NCBI RefSeq assembly: GCF_028623165.1
Contig: NZ_CP117772.1
Location: forward strand, 124,001-188,000
DNA from: Nostoc sp. UHCC 0926
Lineage (GTDB): Bacteria; Cyanobacteriota; Cyanobacteriia; Cyanobacteriales; Nostocaceae
Length of the DNA stretch: 64,000 nucleotides
Reading direction: 5' to 3'
Below, piece after piece: positions 24,645 through 34,186 of this stretch. The position numbers and the translations under genes are program-made. The notes under the pieces are model-generated. The model saw only the letters and a program-made list of their open reading frames with translations. It did no database searches and was not told where the DNA came from. Position 1 is the first letter of the stretch, and each line of letters starts with the position of its first letter.

Positions 24645-26177
24645 TCAATCCGGGAGCCACTGCCGACCATCGCGCACCAACAAATCATCTGCTGCCAATG
24701 GTCCCCATGAGCCTGCTGTGTAGTTGGGAAAGTTTTCAGGTGACGTGGTTGCCCAAGCCTCTAGAATGGGGCTGACAACGCTCCAGCCCAGTTCTACATT
24801 ATCTGAGCGCTGAAACAAAGTCGCATCACCGATCATGCAGTCGTAGAGCAAGGTTTCATAGCCGGTACTTGGAATTTTGCCAAAGTAGTCATTATAGCAA
24901 AAGTTCATTTCCACCGCATCCATCGTCATGGCGGGACCAGGCACTTTTGCGCCAAATTTGAGGTGAATTCCTTCCTTTGGTTGAATGCGGATGGTCAAGA
25001 AATTGGGCGTGAGGCGATCAATCGACGTTTGGCGAAACAATAGTGAGGGTACTTGCTTAAACTGAATTGCAATTTCTGTGACGCGTTGAGCCAGACGCTT
25101 GCCGGTTCGGAGATAAAACGGCACCCCTGCCCAACGCCAGTTGTCAATGTTCAACTTTAAGGCAGCATAAGTTTCAGTGGTAGAGTCGGACGCAACTCGT
25201 GGTTCTGAGCGATAAGCAGGCACTTGAGTATCCTTCACCGTTCCCGCACCATACTGTCCCCTTACGGTGTCAGTTTGCACAGCTTCCGCAGTGAGCGGAA
25301 TGATGGACTTCAATAGTTTTGACTTTTCATCACGCACCTCATCAGCTGAAAACGAGATCGGCGGTTCCATCGCCGTCATTGCCAGCAATTGAAAAAGATG
25401 GTTTTGCACCATGTCCCGCAATGCCCCTGTGCCTTCATAGAAGTTACCTCTGCCTTCGACTCCAACCGTTTCGGCTACGGTAATCTGTACGTGATCAATA
25501 TGTTCACGATTCCAAATCGGTTCAAACAAGCCATTACCAAACCGAAACACCAGAATGTTTTGTACAGTCTCTTTTCCCAGGTAGTGATCAATGCGGTATA
25601 TCTGTTTTTCCTCAAGGACAGCACCAATGGATTTATTCAGGGCACGAGCTGAGTCCAAGTCGTGCCCAAATGGTTTCTCGATGATGACTCGCCGCCATTG
25701 ATTGTTGTCTTCGCGCACCAACCCTGCCGCACCCAGCTGCGTAATGATGTCGCAAAAGAAGTTAGAGGCAGTTGCCAGGTAGAACAAATAGTTTCCCTGA
25801 GTGCCACAGTCTTGATCGACTTGAGTGAGTAAGTCTTGCAACTGATGGAAAGTGTCAGCTTCTTGAAACTCACCAGCAAGATAGTACAGTCGTTGCTCAA
25901 GCGGTTGCCAGAGATGCTCCTCTACGGGAACCGTTGCAAACTCATGAATGTCTTGAGCGAGTTTGCTGCGAAAATCATCCTGGCTCATTGGAGTGTGTGC
26001 GACTCCAATGATAGCAAATTCCTGCCGCAGCAAATTGCTTTGTTTGAGGTTGTAGAGGGCGGGAAGCAGCAGACGCTTGGTTAAATCTCCCGCTGCTCCA
26101 AAGATAACGATCACACAAGGTTCTGCCGGACGGATTAAGGGTTCAACAGGAACCTGGGGCGTGGTAGCAGCCGTCAT
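24645..26177 (-). CDS. zwf: glucose-6-phosphate 1-dehydrogenase
   Basis: A 510-residue protein that oxidises glucose-6-phosphate to 6-phosphogluconolactone with NADP+, the entry to the oxidative pentose phosphate pathway that feeds NADPH to nitrogen fixation in heterocysts. Motifs: NADP site FGAAGDLTKRLL at 26-37, EKPFG at 167-171, and substrate/catalytic RIDHYLGKE at 195-203. Length matches cyanobacterial Zwf. Unlike the main cyanobacterial fbp-tal-zwf-opcA operon, this copy stands alone with no tal, fbp or opcA beside it, so it is probably a second, accessory zwf. The cyanobacterial redox-control cysteines are not evident: only Cys21, 124, 142 and two C-terminal ones are seen. Confidence 0.93.
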   Translation of the reverse strand: MTAATTPQVPVEPLIRPAEPCVIVIFGAAGDLTKRLLLPALYNLKQSNLLRQEFAIIGVAHTPMSQDDFRSKLAQDIHEFATVPVEEHLWQPLEQRLYYLAGEFQEADTFHQLQDLLTQVDQDCGTQGNYLFYLATASNFFCDIITQLGAAGLVREDNNQWRRVIIEKPFGHDLDSARALNKSIGAVLEEKQIYRIDHYLGKETVQNILVFRFGNGLFEPIWNREHIDHVQITVAETVGVEGRGNFYEGTGALRDMVQNHLFQLLAMTAMEPPISFSADEVRDEKSKLLKSIIPLTAEAVQTDTVRGQYGAGTVKDTQVPAYRSEPRVASDSTTETYAALKLNIDNWRWAGVPFYLRTGKRLAQRVTEIAIQFKQVPSLLFRQTSIDRLTPNFLTIRIQPKEGIHLKFGAKVPGPAMTMDAVEMNFCYNDYFGKIPSTGYETLLYDCMIGDATLFQRSDNVELGWSVVSPILEAWATTSPENFPNYTAGSWGPLAADDLLVRDGRQWLPD

Positions 26178-26704
26178 GATATAAATCTCCGTATATTCTT
26201 CAAGATATCCACCAAACTATAGCGCATTGCAGACAGCAGTTTGTCTGCAAACTCACCTTCACCTCTGGAGCTTAATTATTGGTGGAGTGCAGTAGTAATC
26301 GTCCACCGACCTTCTCCAGAATCAAATACCTGATGTAGAAGTTTTAGGTAATAATGGCGAATGGTGAATTAGGTTAAGTCCTGTATAAATTCATCAAGAC
26401 AACAAAAAACTGGGTTAGGAAAAGAACGAGTTCAGGCTTTATATTTGCTCAAAACACGCTCCTGTTGAAACGGTGTAGCACTTGGCAGTAATCTTGGGCA
26501 GAGGATGTATAATAGATTAAAACTCTATAGAGAGTCCGGGTCTGGCAGCCTGCTCGAACAAAAAAAGAGTCCCCGATGACTGAAAATCATTCCACTGGAT
26601 GTGCGCGATCGCTAATTAAAAAAGAGACCTATTCGCCCAGAAGAAGGTTGTCTGATCTCAAAGCCAGCCGTAACCTTTTCATTCTGACTGTAATGGCATA
26701 TCTA
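26178..26704. other. upstream region of zwf and unassigned sequence
   Basis: A small hairpin gcagacagcagtttgtctgc lies at 26228-26247, within the likely zwf leader. An open frame of 66 codons on the + strand from 26576 (SLIKKETYSPRRRLSDLKAS) shows no domain and runs into the next element. No supported gene. Confidence 0.5.
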
Positions 26705-26946
26705 AGAGGATGTTTGAAAAGTATTGGGCGAATAGAATTCGCTACTACGCTAGCATTGTCCACCTCCGTGGACTAATGAAAAAGTAAGGTTTTTAACCTA
26801 CGTTCGCGTAGCGTCCCGTAGGGAAGGTGTGTAAAGTCTCGTGTAGCCAAGCCAGTGCGGGGACAGGGGGTTTCCCCCATGAACTCCTGGCGTGCGGCTT
26901 CCAGTCGCCAAGGCAAGTAATAAATTAGACTTTTCAAACAACCTCT
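26705..26946. mobile_element. 242-bp non-autonomous element
   Basis: Terminal inverted repeats agaggatgtttgaaaagt (26705-26722) and acttttcaaacaacctct (26929-26946), 17 of 18 matching. The interior contains Nostoc-type palindromic repeats (ttcgcgtagcgtcccgtagg) but no transposase. Confidence 0.65.
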
Positions 26947-27007
26947 AACGGCACTACAAACGCGCAATGATAGGTTATAACGCAAACAGCAGAAACTAAC
27001 ATTAATA

Positions 27008-27334
27008 ATGCGGAAATTGTACCAGCAGAGGTTTGAACGCGAGGATATTTTAAACTTGTTAGCTTTTGTAGACTGGGTATTGACACTCCCTCAAGATTTA
27101 GAGCCAGAGTTTCAGCAGTAAGTAGAACAATTGGAGGCACAGCAACGTATGCAGGATGTCACTTTTTTTGAACGCAGTGGTATTCGGTTAGGACTATTAG
27201 AAGGGATTGAGCTAGGCTTAAAACATTCTTACAGGGCTGGAAAGGTGAGTAACTTAGAACAGTTGTATCAAATTTTCCAATTGCAGACAACCGATACCCG
27301 GCTTTGGTTGAGCGCCCAATTTTCCTATCCCTGA
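27008..27334 (+). pseudogene. C-terminal part of an Rpn/PD-(D/E)XK transposase-like nuclease
   Basis: ATG 27008 reads MRKLYQQRFEREDILNLLAF, VDWVLTLPQDLEPEFQQ, stop (TAA 27119-27121), then in frame VEQLEAQQRMQDVTFFERSG, IRLGLLEGIELGLKHSY and the end. This order (L-RxDI-NLxxFIDWxxxLPxxLE, then an acidic coiled coil, then IExxGxxxG) is the C-terminal half of Rpn-like recombination-promoting nucleases common in cyanobacteria. The nuclease core is missing and a stop is present. Confidence 0.65.
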
Positions 27335-27371
27335 CTCCACAAGCCCAAAACGAATTTAAGGAAAATAAACT

Positions 27372-28574
27372 ATGCCCAAGACTTGGAATATAAAGATAGA
27401 TAACTATTTTCAAGCCAACCCCAATTGCATCATCGCCACCGCCCATGTAGACACATTCCCGACCGATTTACCGTTAGAACCGAACATCAGAGAACCAAAC
27501 CGCAAAAGTGCAACATACAGACAAATCTTCGACTCAGTAACGACTCAACCTGAAAAATTTTTCTCGCGTCACAGTGGAATAGTCTTGTCAGCGAATAAAG
27601 TTAAACCTAGCAAAAACAAAACCTTACTGGAACTAGAAGTTTTAGAAGCTAGTGAGGGGGGAAGTGATGGAATTATTAATGGCGCTCACACAATTTTAGC
27701 GTTCGAGAGTGCTAAAAATTACAAATACAACCTGAGCCTTGCTAGGGTAAAAGTGACCATCCACATCGGACTGCTGGAAGATGAAGCCAAAGATATAGCC
27801 TTGGCTTCCAATACGACAACACCAGTAGATTCACGTTCTAAGGTGAACGCTAGAGGAGATTACAAATTTCTCAAGCAGTACTTAGCAAACTTAGAAATCG
27901 CAGAAGATAAAAAATTCCGCATTGCCTATTACCAGAATCAAAGCGGCGCTCCCAGAAATGCCCAGTGCAATGTGAACCATTTGCTGAAGTTAATTAACTG
28001 CCTTGATAGAAATAGATATAACCCTGATGGCAATAAACGAACCAAGCACCCGATAGGTATGAGTATCCCCTCTAAAATCACAGATACGGAAAGGGAAAGA
28101 TTAACTATTCTTCTGCCTCTGCTTTCTCAAGCCTTGTGGATAGAGCAAAGACTTTACGAAGTTATCCAGGAGCATATTAGCAACCCTAGAAAAAAGGGTG
28201 TCAACGATTTAGCATCAATAGATACTCGCAAAAATACCCTTCTGCCTGATAGCAAATATTCATTCGGGTTTGGTGCGCCAACCGACTTGGCACTACCAAT
28301 AATTGCATCCTATCGCGTATTTTTGGATAAAGACTATAAATGGATTTTGCCGTTTGAGGAATTCGCCGAGGATTTTCTGCAACACTTGTGGACGAACTAT
28401 TACCGTAAATACTTAGTATCAGAAAAAATAGCAGGAAATACAGTAGGTACAAAAATCAGTCGCAACCAAGAAATTTGGGAAAGTTTATACATTTCGGCGC
28501 AAAGTTATCTCAATCAGCACTTGATGAAAATGGTCAACTCCAATAAGCGTGAAAAATTAACGCTGACATACTGA
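27372..28574 (+). CDS. AIPR-family protein (putative phage-defence)
   Basis: A 400-residue protein with good ribosome site aaggaaaataaact. The N-terminal half has FFSRHSGIVLSANKV and GGSDGIINGAHTILAFESAK, matching the AIPR (abortive infection phage resistance) pattern in which a GIxNGxxT loop follows a strand; ALASNTTTPVDSRSKVNARG is the usual following QN/SR segment. The C-terminal half is helical. AIPR proteins occur in defence islands and next to restriction genes, and some act as nucleases or effectors. It stands between a dead Rpn nuclease and a dead transposase, so it is a solitary cargo gene. The defence role is by family only. Confidence 0.7.
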   Translation: MPKTWNIKIDNYFQANPNCIIATAHVDTFPTDLPLEPNIREPNRKSATYRQIFDSVTTQPEKFFSRHSGIVLSANKVKPSKNKTLLELEVLEASEGGSDGIINGAHTILAFESAKNYKYNLSLARVKVTIHIGLLEDEAKDIALASNTTTPVDSRSKVNARGDYKFLKQYLANLEIAEDKKFRIAYYQNQSGAPRNAQCNVNHLLKLINCLDRNRYNPDGNKRTKHPIGMSIPSKITDTERERLTILLPLLSQALWIEQRLYEVIQEHISNPRKKGVNDLASIDTRKNTLLPDSKYSFGFGAPTDLALPIIASYRVFLDKDYKWILPFEEFAEDFLQHLWTNYYRKYLVSEKIAGNTVGTKISRNQEIWESLYISAQSYLNQHLMKMVNSNKREKLTLTY

Positions 28575-28577
28575 ATA

Positions 28578-28907
28578 AAAGTGAAATAAAAGGATATAGC
28601 TATCAACAAGAAAAAGTTACTTATGGGGGAATAGAGCAAAGATGGTTATTAGTAGAAAGTGAAGGCAGAAAAAAAGCAGATCTGAAGAAATTAACACAAA
28701 AAATTAATGAAGAATTCCTGAAAATTGGAAAACAAATAGACAATGATAATGTTAATGGGATTATGTCTTTTGGTTTATAATCTAGGACAAAGACAACTAA
28801 GAAGCTCTTTAAAAACCGAAAAAGCCACAGTTAAAAACCAAGTAAATAAATTAACTGAACGTCCTAGTTTGCGGTGGATATTTCAATGCTTTCAAGGAAT
28901 GCACGTT
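28578..28907 (+). pseudogene. IS1634-family transposase relic
   Basis: First frame: GYSYQQEKVTYGGIEQRWLL, VESEGRKKADLKKLTQKINE. Second frame, after a deletion: LCLLVYNLGQRQLRSSLKTE, KATVKNQVNKLTERPSLRWI, FQCFQGMHV. These are the middle and C-terminal parts of IS1634/IS4-like transposases. The frame ends at the inverted repeat of the next element, which appears to have inserted here. Confidence 0.65.
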
Positions 28908-29262
28908 CAGTAGACCGAAAAGTTTTGCGATCGCTAAAAAATAGTAGTGTAGGATACCGTTTTTCGAGGAATGGAAAAAGCTGAACGTCTGGGAGAAATG
29001 ATAAGATTGGCTTATTGATGAACTCCAAAAATCAGCCGGACGGTAAATAAACTTCGCAGGCTAGCCTATAGTTGCGGTCTACTGCCTGGCGTAAAAATTC
29101 TCTTCCTCTGTTTGAGGGTAAATAGATATTTATTAGCTTTACTTATGTTTCAATTTCAAAGTGAGACATGATGTGCTGGTATCTAAAAGCACGACTTTTT
29201 CGCAACAATCCACTGGAGCAGGTATTCTTGACAGAGCGATCGCAAAACTTTTCGGTCTACTG
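28908..29262. mobile_element. 355-bp non-autonomous element, same family as the 1-707 element
   Basis: Ends cagtagaccgaaaagttttg (28908) and aaacttttcggtctactg (29245-29262) are exact inverted copies. The left 200 bases correspond, inverted, to 487-707 and the right 130 bases to 1-130, so it is the 1-707 element with about 350 internal bases removed and in opposite orientation. It interrupts an IS1634 relic. Confidence 0.75.
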
Positions 29263-29437
29263 AAAGTGGCTAAATTTATCAAGAGAGGATTTGTACTCGT
29301 AATGTCACAGTAGTAGTTATCGTATGTGCTTGCTCGTTTCAAAAAAAGTATCCCATGAACGAGTAAGCTTTTTCTACCTCCAAAAAATTTTTGGGCAACG
29401 TTACGTCATCTCATGCAAAAATAAAGGAAACTTGAAG

Positions 29438-30241
29438 ATGTCGATGCTAAGAAAAACTCTTACTAAATTTGCAGGAAACCATTTTACACAAGATTTCTTG
29501 GAGAAGGCCGTTGCTGGCGCTCAATTCTGGATGGGATTTGGTTGCGGAGCTAGTGTTGAATCTAGTGGTGAAAGTGCAGTGTTGGATTTTGTATATCAAA
29601 AGCAAAAAGCCCCTTACTGCATTTTTGATGTAGGTTCCAATCAAGGACAGTATCTAAAACTTATATTAGGAATTTTTCCAGAAGACAATCTTTCGGTTCA
29701 TTGTTTTGAGCCAAGTTCTTACACATTCGGAATTCTCAAATCTAGTGTAGATCCGAAAGTAAAGAGTAAGGTCAAGTTAAACAATTTAGCTCTTGGAAAA
29801 ATAGAAGGCGAATTGAGATTGCATTATAATAAAGCAGGTTCAGCTTTAGCTTCTCTCACTAAGCGCAGACTCGATCATTTCGGTATCACTTTCGACGATT
29901 CTGAAGTTGTAAGAGTAGATACAGTTGATAACTATTGTAACAAAAATAATGTTCAGCAAATAGATTTCCTTAAGCTGGATGTTGAAGGGCATGAGCTAGA
30001 TGTCCTTGTAGGTGCATCTGAAATGTTCCTTAAACAAGCAATTAATGTAGTTAGTTTTGAGTTTGGGGGATGTAATATTGATACTCGAACTTTTTTTCAA
30101 GACTTCTACTATTTTTTCAATAATATAAACATGAGTTTATTTCGTATTACTCCTGCTGGTTACCTCTATCCTATCAAATCGTATAAGGAAGTATTCGAGC
30201 AGTTCAGACCAACTAATTATTTAGCAATAAAGAATGACTAA
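29438..30241 (+). CDS. FkbM-family methyltransferase
   Basis: A 267-residue protein from ATG 29438 (ribosome site aaaggaaacttgaag; an upstream ATG at 29324 lies next to the mobile element). CIFDVGSNQGQYLKLIL is the SAM motif I, VHCFEPSSYTFGIL motif II, KLNNLALGKIEGELRLHYN and VDNYCNKNNVQQIDFLKLDV, EGHELDVLVGA the FkbM signature, followed by NVVSFEFGG. Such enzymes O-methylate sugars or small molecules in surface glycans and natural products. Ends NYLAIK, as usual for the family. No glycosyltransferase is adjacent. Confidence 0.83.
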   Translation: MSMLRKTLTKFAGNHFTQDFLEKAVAGAQFWMGFGCGASVESSGESAVLDFVYQKQKAPYCIFDVGSNQGQYLKLILGIFPEDNLSVHCFEPSSYTFGILKSSVDPKVKSKVKLNNLALGKIEGELRLHYNKAGSALASLTKRRLDHFGITFDDSEVVRVDTVDNYCNKNNVQQIDFLKLDVEGHELDVLVGASEMFLKQAINVVSFEFGGCNIDTRTFFQDFYYFFNNINMSLFRITPAGYLYPIKSYKEVFEQFRPTNYLAIKND

Positions 30242-30249
30242 GAACTGGT

Positions 30250-30510
30250 TCGTAAACAAAAGCTTAAGCCGCTAATCGCTTGACCATAAGACGAATTAAT
30301 GAGTCATAAATCGTCGCTTCACTAACTTCTGTATACAACTCATAATCTTTGCTCAAGTGCCAAATCTGTTATAAGGTGGTTGCAAGCCTTGGATATTCCC
30401 TTTGTAATGCCAGCTATTAGAAGAGGAAAAAAGGGTGGGATAAATCAATTTATTAAAGGCAGAAGTAGTTTTATAACTACTTATACAATAGTCAATTCTG
30501 CCCAGTAGTC
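30250..30510. pseudogene. tails of two unrelated transposases
   Basis: On the minus strand, 30355 down to 30265 reads LSKDYELYTEVSEATIYDSL, IRLMVKRLAA and a stop, the C-terminus of an IS5-type transposase. On the + strand, about 30381-30490 reads ALDIPFVMPAIRRGKKGGIN, QFIKGRSSFITTYTI, part of an ISH3-like transposase related to the relics at 4650-5102. Both are truncated. Confidence 0.5.
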
Positions 30511-30523
30511 TGATTTAATCACC

Positions 30524-31015
30524 TCATACTCTTGCGCTACTGCCCAAAAACTCCTGCCAGGTACATGCCGGCTGTGCAAGCACCCGCCGAATGTCACTAA
30601 CAGCCTGGGGTAGCATTTCAAGTTGCTTGGCTCGATATGCGATCGCTTGCGGTGTGGGTTCGCTTCCGAGAATTATCGCCGCAGCTTCGAGCGCCTGGGT
30701 GTTGTTCATCGCTTTGCTTAGGTTTTTCAATGCCATACCCATGAGCCGTAGACATTCCTGGGCATTTTCCTTGGGTGGTTCCTGCGTTAGCGATCGCAAA
30801 TCAATAGTTTTCTCTAGGGCTTGCTGAACCTTGTTGTTTAACGCTTTAGCCCCTTGTTTGGTGTAAGTATCCCGCCAATCTTGTACAGGATGCAGCTCTT
30901 TGGCGTTTTCCAAATCTTGAGTTTGAAAAGGAACAAGCCACAATTGCTGATGCCAGATATATCCCTCCCCTGTCACTTTCCGGAATAAGCAAGTAGTAAC
31001 TCCCAGTTCGCTCAT
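30524..31015 (-). CDS. hypothetical protein, helical
   Basis: A 163-residue protein using ATG 31015 (MSELGVTTCLFRKVTGEGYI); a longer frame starts at 31108 but its first 31 residues come from transposon end sequence. HQQLWLVPFQTQDLENAKEL gives a beta/loop segment, and the rest is helical (AQECLRLMGMALKNLSKAMN, NTQALEAAAIILGSEPTPQA). The family seems to be cyanobacterium-specific; function unknown. The start may be an internal Met of a longer gene whose 5' part was cut off by the IS1634 relic, so truncation is possible. Confidence 0.55.
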   Translation of the reverse strand: MSELGVTTCLFRKVTGEGYIWHQQLWLVPFQTQDLENAKELHPVQDWRDTYTKQGAKALNNKVQQALEKTIDLRSLTQEPPKENAQECLRLMGMALKNLSKAMNNTQALEAAAIILGSEPTPQAIAYRAKQLEMLPQAVSDIRRVLAQPACTWQEFLGSSARV

Positions 31016-31091
31016 TTTTTTCTGAGTTAGCCAAAAAAGTATACCGAAAGACATATTCCAAAAGGAACTAAGTAGGTATGAGTTCGGGTTT

Positions 31092-32206
31092 ATGGCAAAA
31101 GAACCCATAATTACAAACGAACGAGTTGATGATATACCCTTACTGCTAACACAACTGGAGCATATGGGAGTAGAACAACTAATCGATAAACATTTTCCAT
31201 GTCACGGAAACTGGCAAGGACTAAAGCTAGGTAGTGTGGTGGTGATTTGGTTAACACACATATTATCGCAAGCAGACCATCGTTTGAACCACGTTCAAGC
31301 TTGGGTTAGTAAGCGCTTAGAAATGGCTTTGAAAGAGAGATTATCCATAAAATAGAGATTGATGGGCAAGAAATATCTTGGTCGGAACGACAATTAATTG
31401 TGCGGTCATTCGCGATTCAAAAAACAAAAGAAAAACATCTACGTGAACGAATACAGAAAACAGTAGATGCTCTAGAACAACTTAAAGTGCCTCGACGTGG
31501 CAAGAAAAAGCTCACCTCACACTTTGAATGGTTAGAAACATGTGAAGCTATTCTCAATAGATATAAAACCAGTGGATTATTTCAAGTTGACATTCAAACG
31601 AAAAGAGTTAAAAAAAATCAAAAAAGATATCGAAACCGCAAAGCTAGAATAGTAAAAGAAGTATCGTTTGACCTGAGTTTTAAGATTGACGAATCCGCAG
31701 TTAAACAAGAAATTCAACTGTTAGGCTGGCGGGTTTACGTTACAAATAAAAATCAAACTGAATTTAGTTTAAAACAAGCAGTTCGTGCATATAGAGATGA
31801 GTACTTAATGGAACGAGGATTTGCGAAGCTGAAAAACTTTCCTCTTTCATTGACTCCGATGTACTTACAACGTGAAGACCATATTACTGGTTTAATAAGA
31901 CTACTCTCTATTGGTTTGCGAGTTTTAAACCTTTTAGAATTCCAGGTTCGCCACAATCTAGAAAAAGAGAAAGAAAAACTTGCTGGTCTTTATGTTGGCA
32001 ATCCGAAGCGAGAAACTGCACGACCTAGCGCAGAAATAATTCTTGCTGTATTTAAAGAGATTACACTCCTATTGATTGAGGTTAAAAACGAAATTTACGC
32101 TCATTTGACGGCTCTTTCACCTTTGCAGAAGCGTATTCTTGCTTTACTGGGCTTTCCACTCAGTATTTACACTCAACTTGATGGTCAATCTTTTACTCCT
32201 GAGTAG
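31092..32206 (+). pseudogene. IS1634-family transposase with central deletion
   Basis: Two frames. 31092-31355 carries the N-terminal domain (NERVDDIPLLLTQLEHMGVE, QLIDKHFPCHGNWQGLKLG). 31340-32206 carries the C-terminal part (DGQEISWSERQLIVRSFAIQ, LGWRVYVTNKNQTEFSLKQA, YRDEYLMERGFAKLKNFPLS, LTPMYLQREDHITGLIRLLS). Intact members are about 550-600 residues; the first catalytic aspartates are missing, only the final E region (YRDEYLMERGFAKLK) remains. Same family as the relic at 28578-28907. It has cut into the gene at 30524-31015. Confidence 0.75.
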
Positions 32207-32686
32207 TCTTTCTTCTAACTCCCAAAAAAATGGGCGAACTGGGAGTGTTAATTTCAGTGGACGAGCCATTCTCACATACACCCCGTACTTGTGTGTCTTC
32301 AGCTTAAGGGACTTCCAGTTAAAAAAACATCCCATCCCTGCGGGACGCTCCGCGAACGTAGGGGCGCAAGGCCATGCGCCCTTACCGCGTGGTCTATTTA
32401 CCTGAAAATAGCTGTAAGAAGTGGACATTTCCGATTTTGACGGAATAACTACAGACGGACATAACGCCCGATAATTCACACCCTCAGGACACCCGTTAGT
32501 CCTTGATGCAACTGTAAATCAAGTTTGGATATTACACAAGTTGCTTGATCACACCCTAAACGTTCACAAGCGTGGACTGCTGCTCACTTGACCACTTTTA
32601 AGCCAATAGAGGATTTTTAAATAGTAATAATTATTATGATTAACTGGTGATTTGATTTTTTGGAAGTCCTTTAAACCAAACTCAAC
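32207..32686. other. intergenic region with a palindromic repeat
   Basis: A 59-base repeat at 32358-32416 (gtaggggcgcaaggccatgc, accgcgtggtctatttacct) recurs at 60606-60668. It carries an inverted repeat ggggcgcaaggc/atgcgccc. The remainder, to the glutamine-synthetase-like gene, holds no recognised feature. Confidence 0.6.
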
Positions 32687-34177
32687 TCAAAATAATTCAA
32701 AATATTCTCTTTGCTCCCAGTTAGTCACCTGCTTTAAATAATCTTCTGGTGGCTGATCAGCGACGGACTGCAAAAAGCGATTAATTTCACTCTGTTTCAT
32801 CTTAATGATGAAGTTTATGAACTGCTGCCCCATTTTTCGAGAAAAAAGTTCGCTTTGGCTCAAATATGAAATTGCCTCTAGCAAACTTTTGGGTAAGGTT
32901 GGATTTTCTGCCGTGTAAGGTGACTCTGTTGGAGAGCCAGGGTCAAGTTTATGAGCTACACCATCTAATCCAGAAATCAATTGCGATGCCATGTAGAGAT
33001 AGGGATTGGCTGCTGGTTCTCCAACTCGGTTTTCAATGTGGGTAGTGGGGTCATCAAAACCGCCTTGTAATCTAATCATTGCCCCTCGGTTTTCCAGCCC
33101 CCACCCTGCACGGTCAGGGGCTAGGGAATAAGGTCTAAATCTTTTATAGCCGTTAATTGTCGGGGTTGTGAACACAGAAGCAGCATTGGCGTGTTTAAGA
33201 AGACCACCAACAAAGTGTTTACCTAAATCTGACGTAAGGGTTTCGGAGTTTGCAGACATGAAAGCGTTCTCGCTTGTGGTTTGGTCTACAAGGGATTGGT
33301 GCAAATGCCAGCCATTGGAAGAACAACCTTGTAGTCCCGGACGACACATAAATGATGCGATATAACCTTGTTGACGGCAGATTTGCTTGGTCGCCATTCG
33401 GAATATCATCATTGTATCCGCAGCTTGCAATGCAGGAATCGGGTCAAAGGTAAATTCAAATTGACCAGCACCCCCTTCGTTTTCTACACTCCTTAAAGGT
33501 AATCCCATTTCAACTAAGTTTTCTGCCAAAACGCGTAGCAAATCGTGAATCTCTGGATTGTGGGATTCTAATAGGTATTGGAAGCTATGCTCTACGGCGC
33601 TAACTTTAGCAGGTTCACCGGGTTTTCCAGAAGTACCAACATTAGCGATCGCTAACATTGGATCTGACAACTTTGCCAGATACCACTCAACTTCTAAGCC
33701 GATAATATGCTCCAACCCTCTTTGATGTAACTCTACCAATGATTGCCTCAAAATACCGCGACTGGAAAAGGGCATTAGCTGACCATTCTGAAAGTACTCA
33801 TCACAGAGAATAAAGCCAGTACGTTTTGCCCAAGGCACAATTTTGAAGGTACGAGGGTCAGGAACAGCCACAATATTTGGCGCACCTGTCATCAGAGGCA
33901 TGTCTAAGCTACCGCCGGGAATGAAAGGGTTAAATACCATTGCACCACCAGTATCAAACAGAAATGTCCCTGTGCTGATTTGCATACCATTTTCCAGGGC
34001 GCTTAAAAAGGCTTGGGGTAAGAGCGACTTACTGCGAACAATGCCATGCTGGTCTGACCAAGCGGTACGAATCAACAATAGATCCTGTTCTTTAATAACA
34101 GCCTTAATCTTTTCAGATGCTTCTTTTTGGATTTCTGTCCACAGGTGATGACGCTCAATAAACCCAGGTCTTTTCAT
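32687..34177 (-). CDS. glutamine-synthetase-family ligase (possible gamma-glutamylamide synthase)
   Basis: A 496-residue GS-fold protein. Seen: LLLIRTAWSDQHGIVRSKSL in the N-terminal beta-grasp; GLEVEWYLAK and ENEGGAGQFEFTFDP with the metal-binding glutamates; GWHLHQSL; NGYKRFRPYSLAPDRAGWGL, ENRGAMIRL, and IENRVGEPAANPYLYMASQL in the active-site region. It differs from GlnA and groups by pattern with gamma-glutamyl-polyamine or gamma-glutamylanilide synthases. It lies 9 bp downstream of a Rieske oxygenase large subunit, the arrangement known from aniline degradation (TdnQ/AtdA1 with dioxygenase). Conjugating an aromatic amine to glutamate is an inference from that synteny; substrate unproven. 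Confidence 0.75.
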   Translation of the reverse strand: MKRPGFIERHHLWTEIQKEASEKIKAVIKEQDLLLIRTAWSDQHGIVRSKSLLPQAFLSALENGMQISTGTFLFDTGGAMVFNPFIPGGSLDMPLMTGAPNIVAVPDPRTFKIVPWAKRTGFILCDEYFQNGQLMPFSSRGILRQSLVELHQRGLEHIIGLEVEWYLAKLSDPMLAIANVGTSGKPGEPAKVSAVEHSFQYLLESHNPEIHDLLRVLAENLVEMGLPLRSVENEGGAGQFEFTFDPIPALQAADTMMIFRMATKQICRQQGYIASFMCRPGLQGCSSNGWHLHQSLVDQTTSENAFMSANSETLTSDLGKHFVGGLLKHANAASVFTTPTINGYKRFRPYSLAPDRAGWGLENRGAMIRLQGGFDDPTTHIENRVGEPAANPYLYMASQLISGLDGVAHKLDPGSPTESPYTAENPTLPKSLLEAISYLSQSELFSRKMGQQFINFIIKMKQSEINRFLQSVADQPPEDYLKQVTNWEQREYFELF

Positions 34178-34186
34178 TTGGATTAC

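Noticed and set aside
26576..26776. 66-codon + frame
   Set aside because: Runs into a terminal-repeat element and shows no domain; could be a scrap but not a supported gene.
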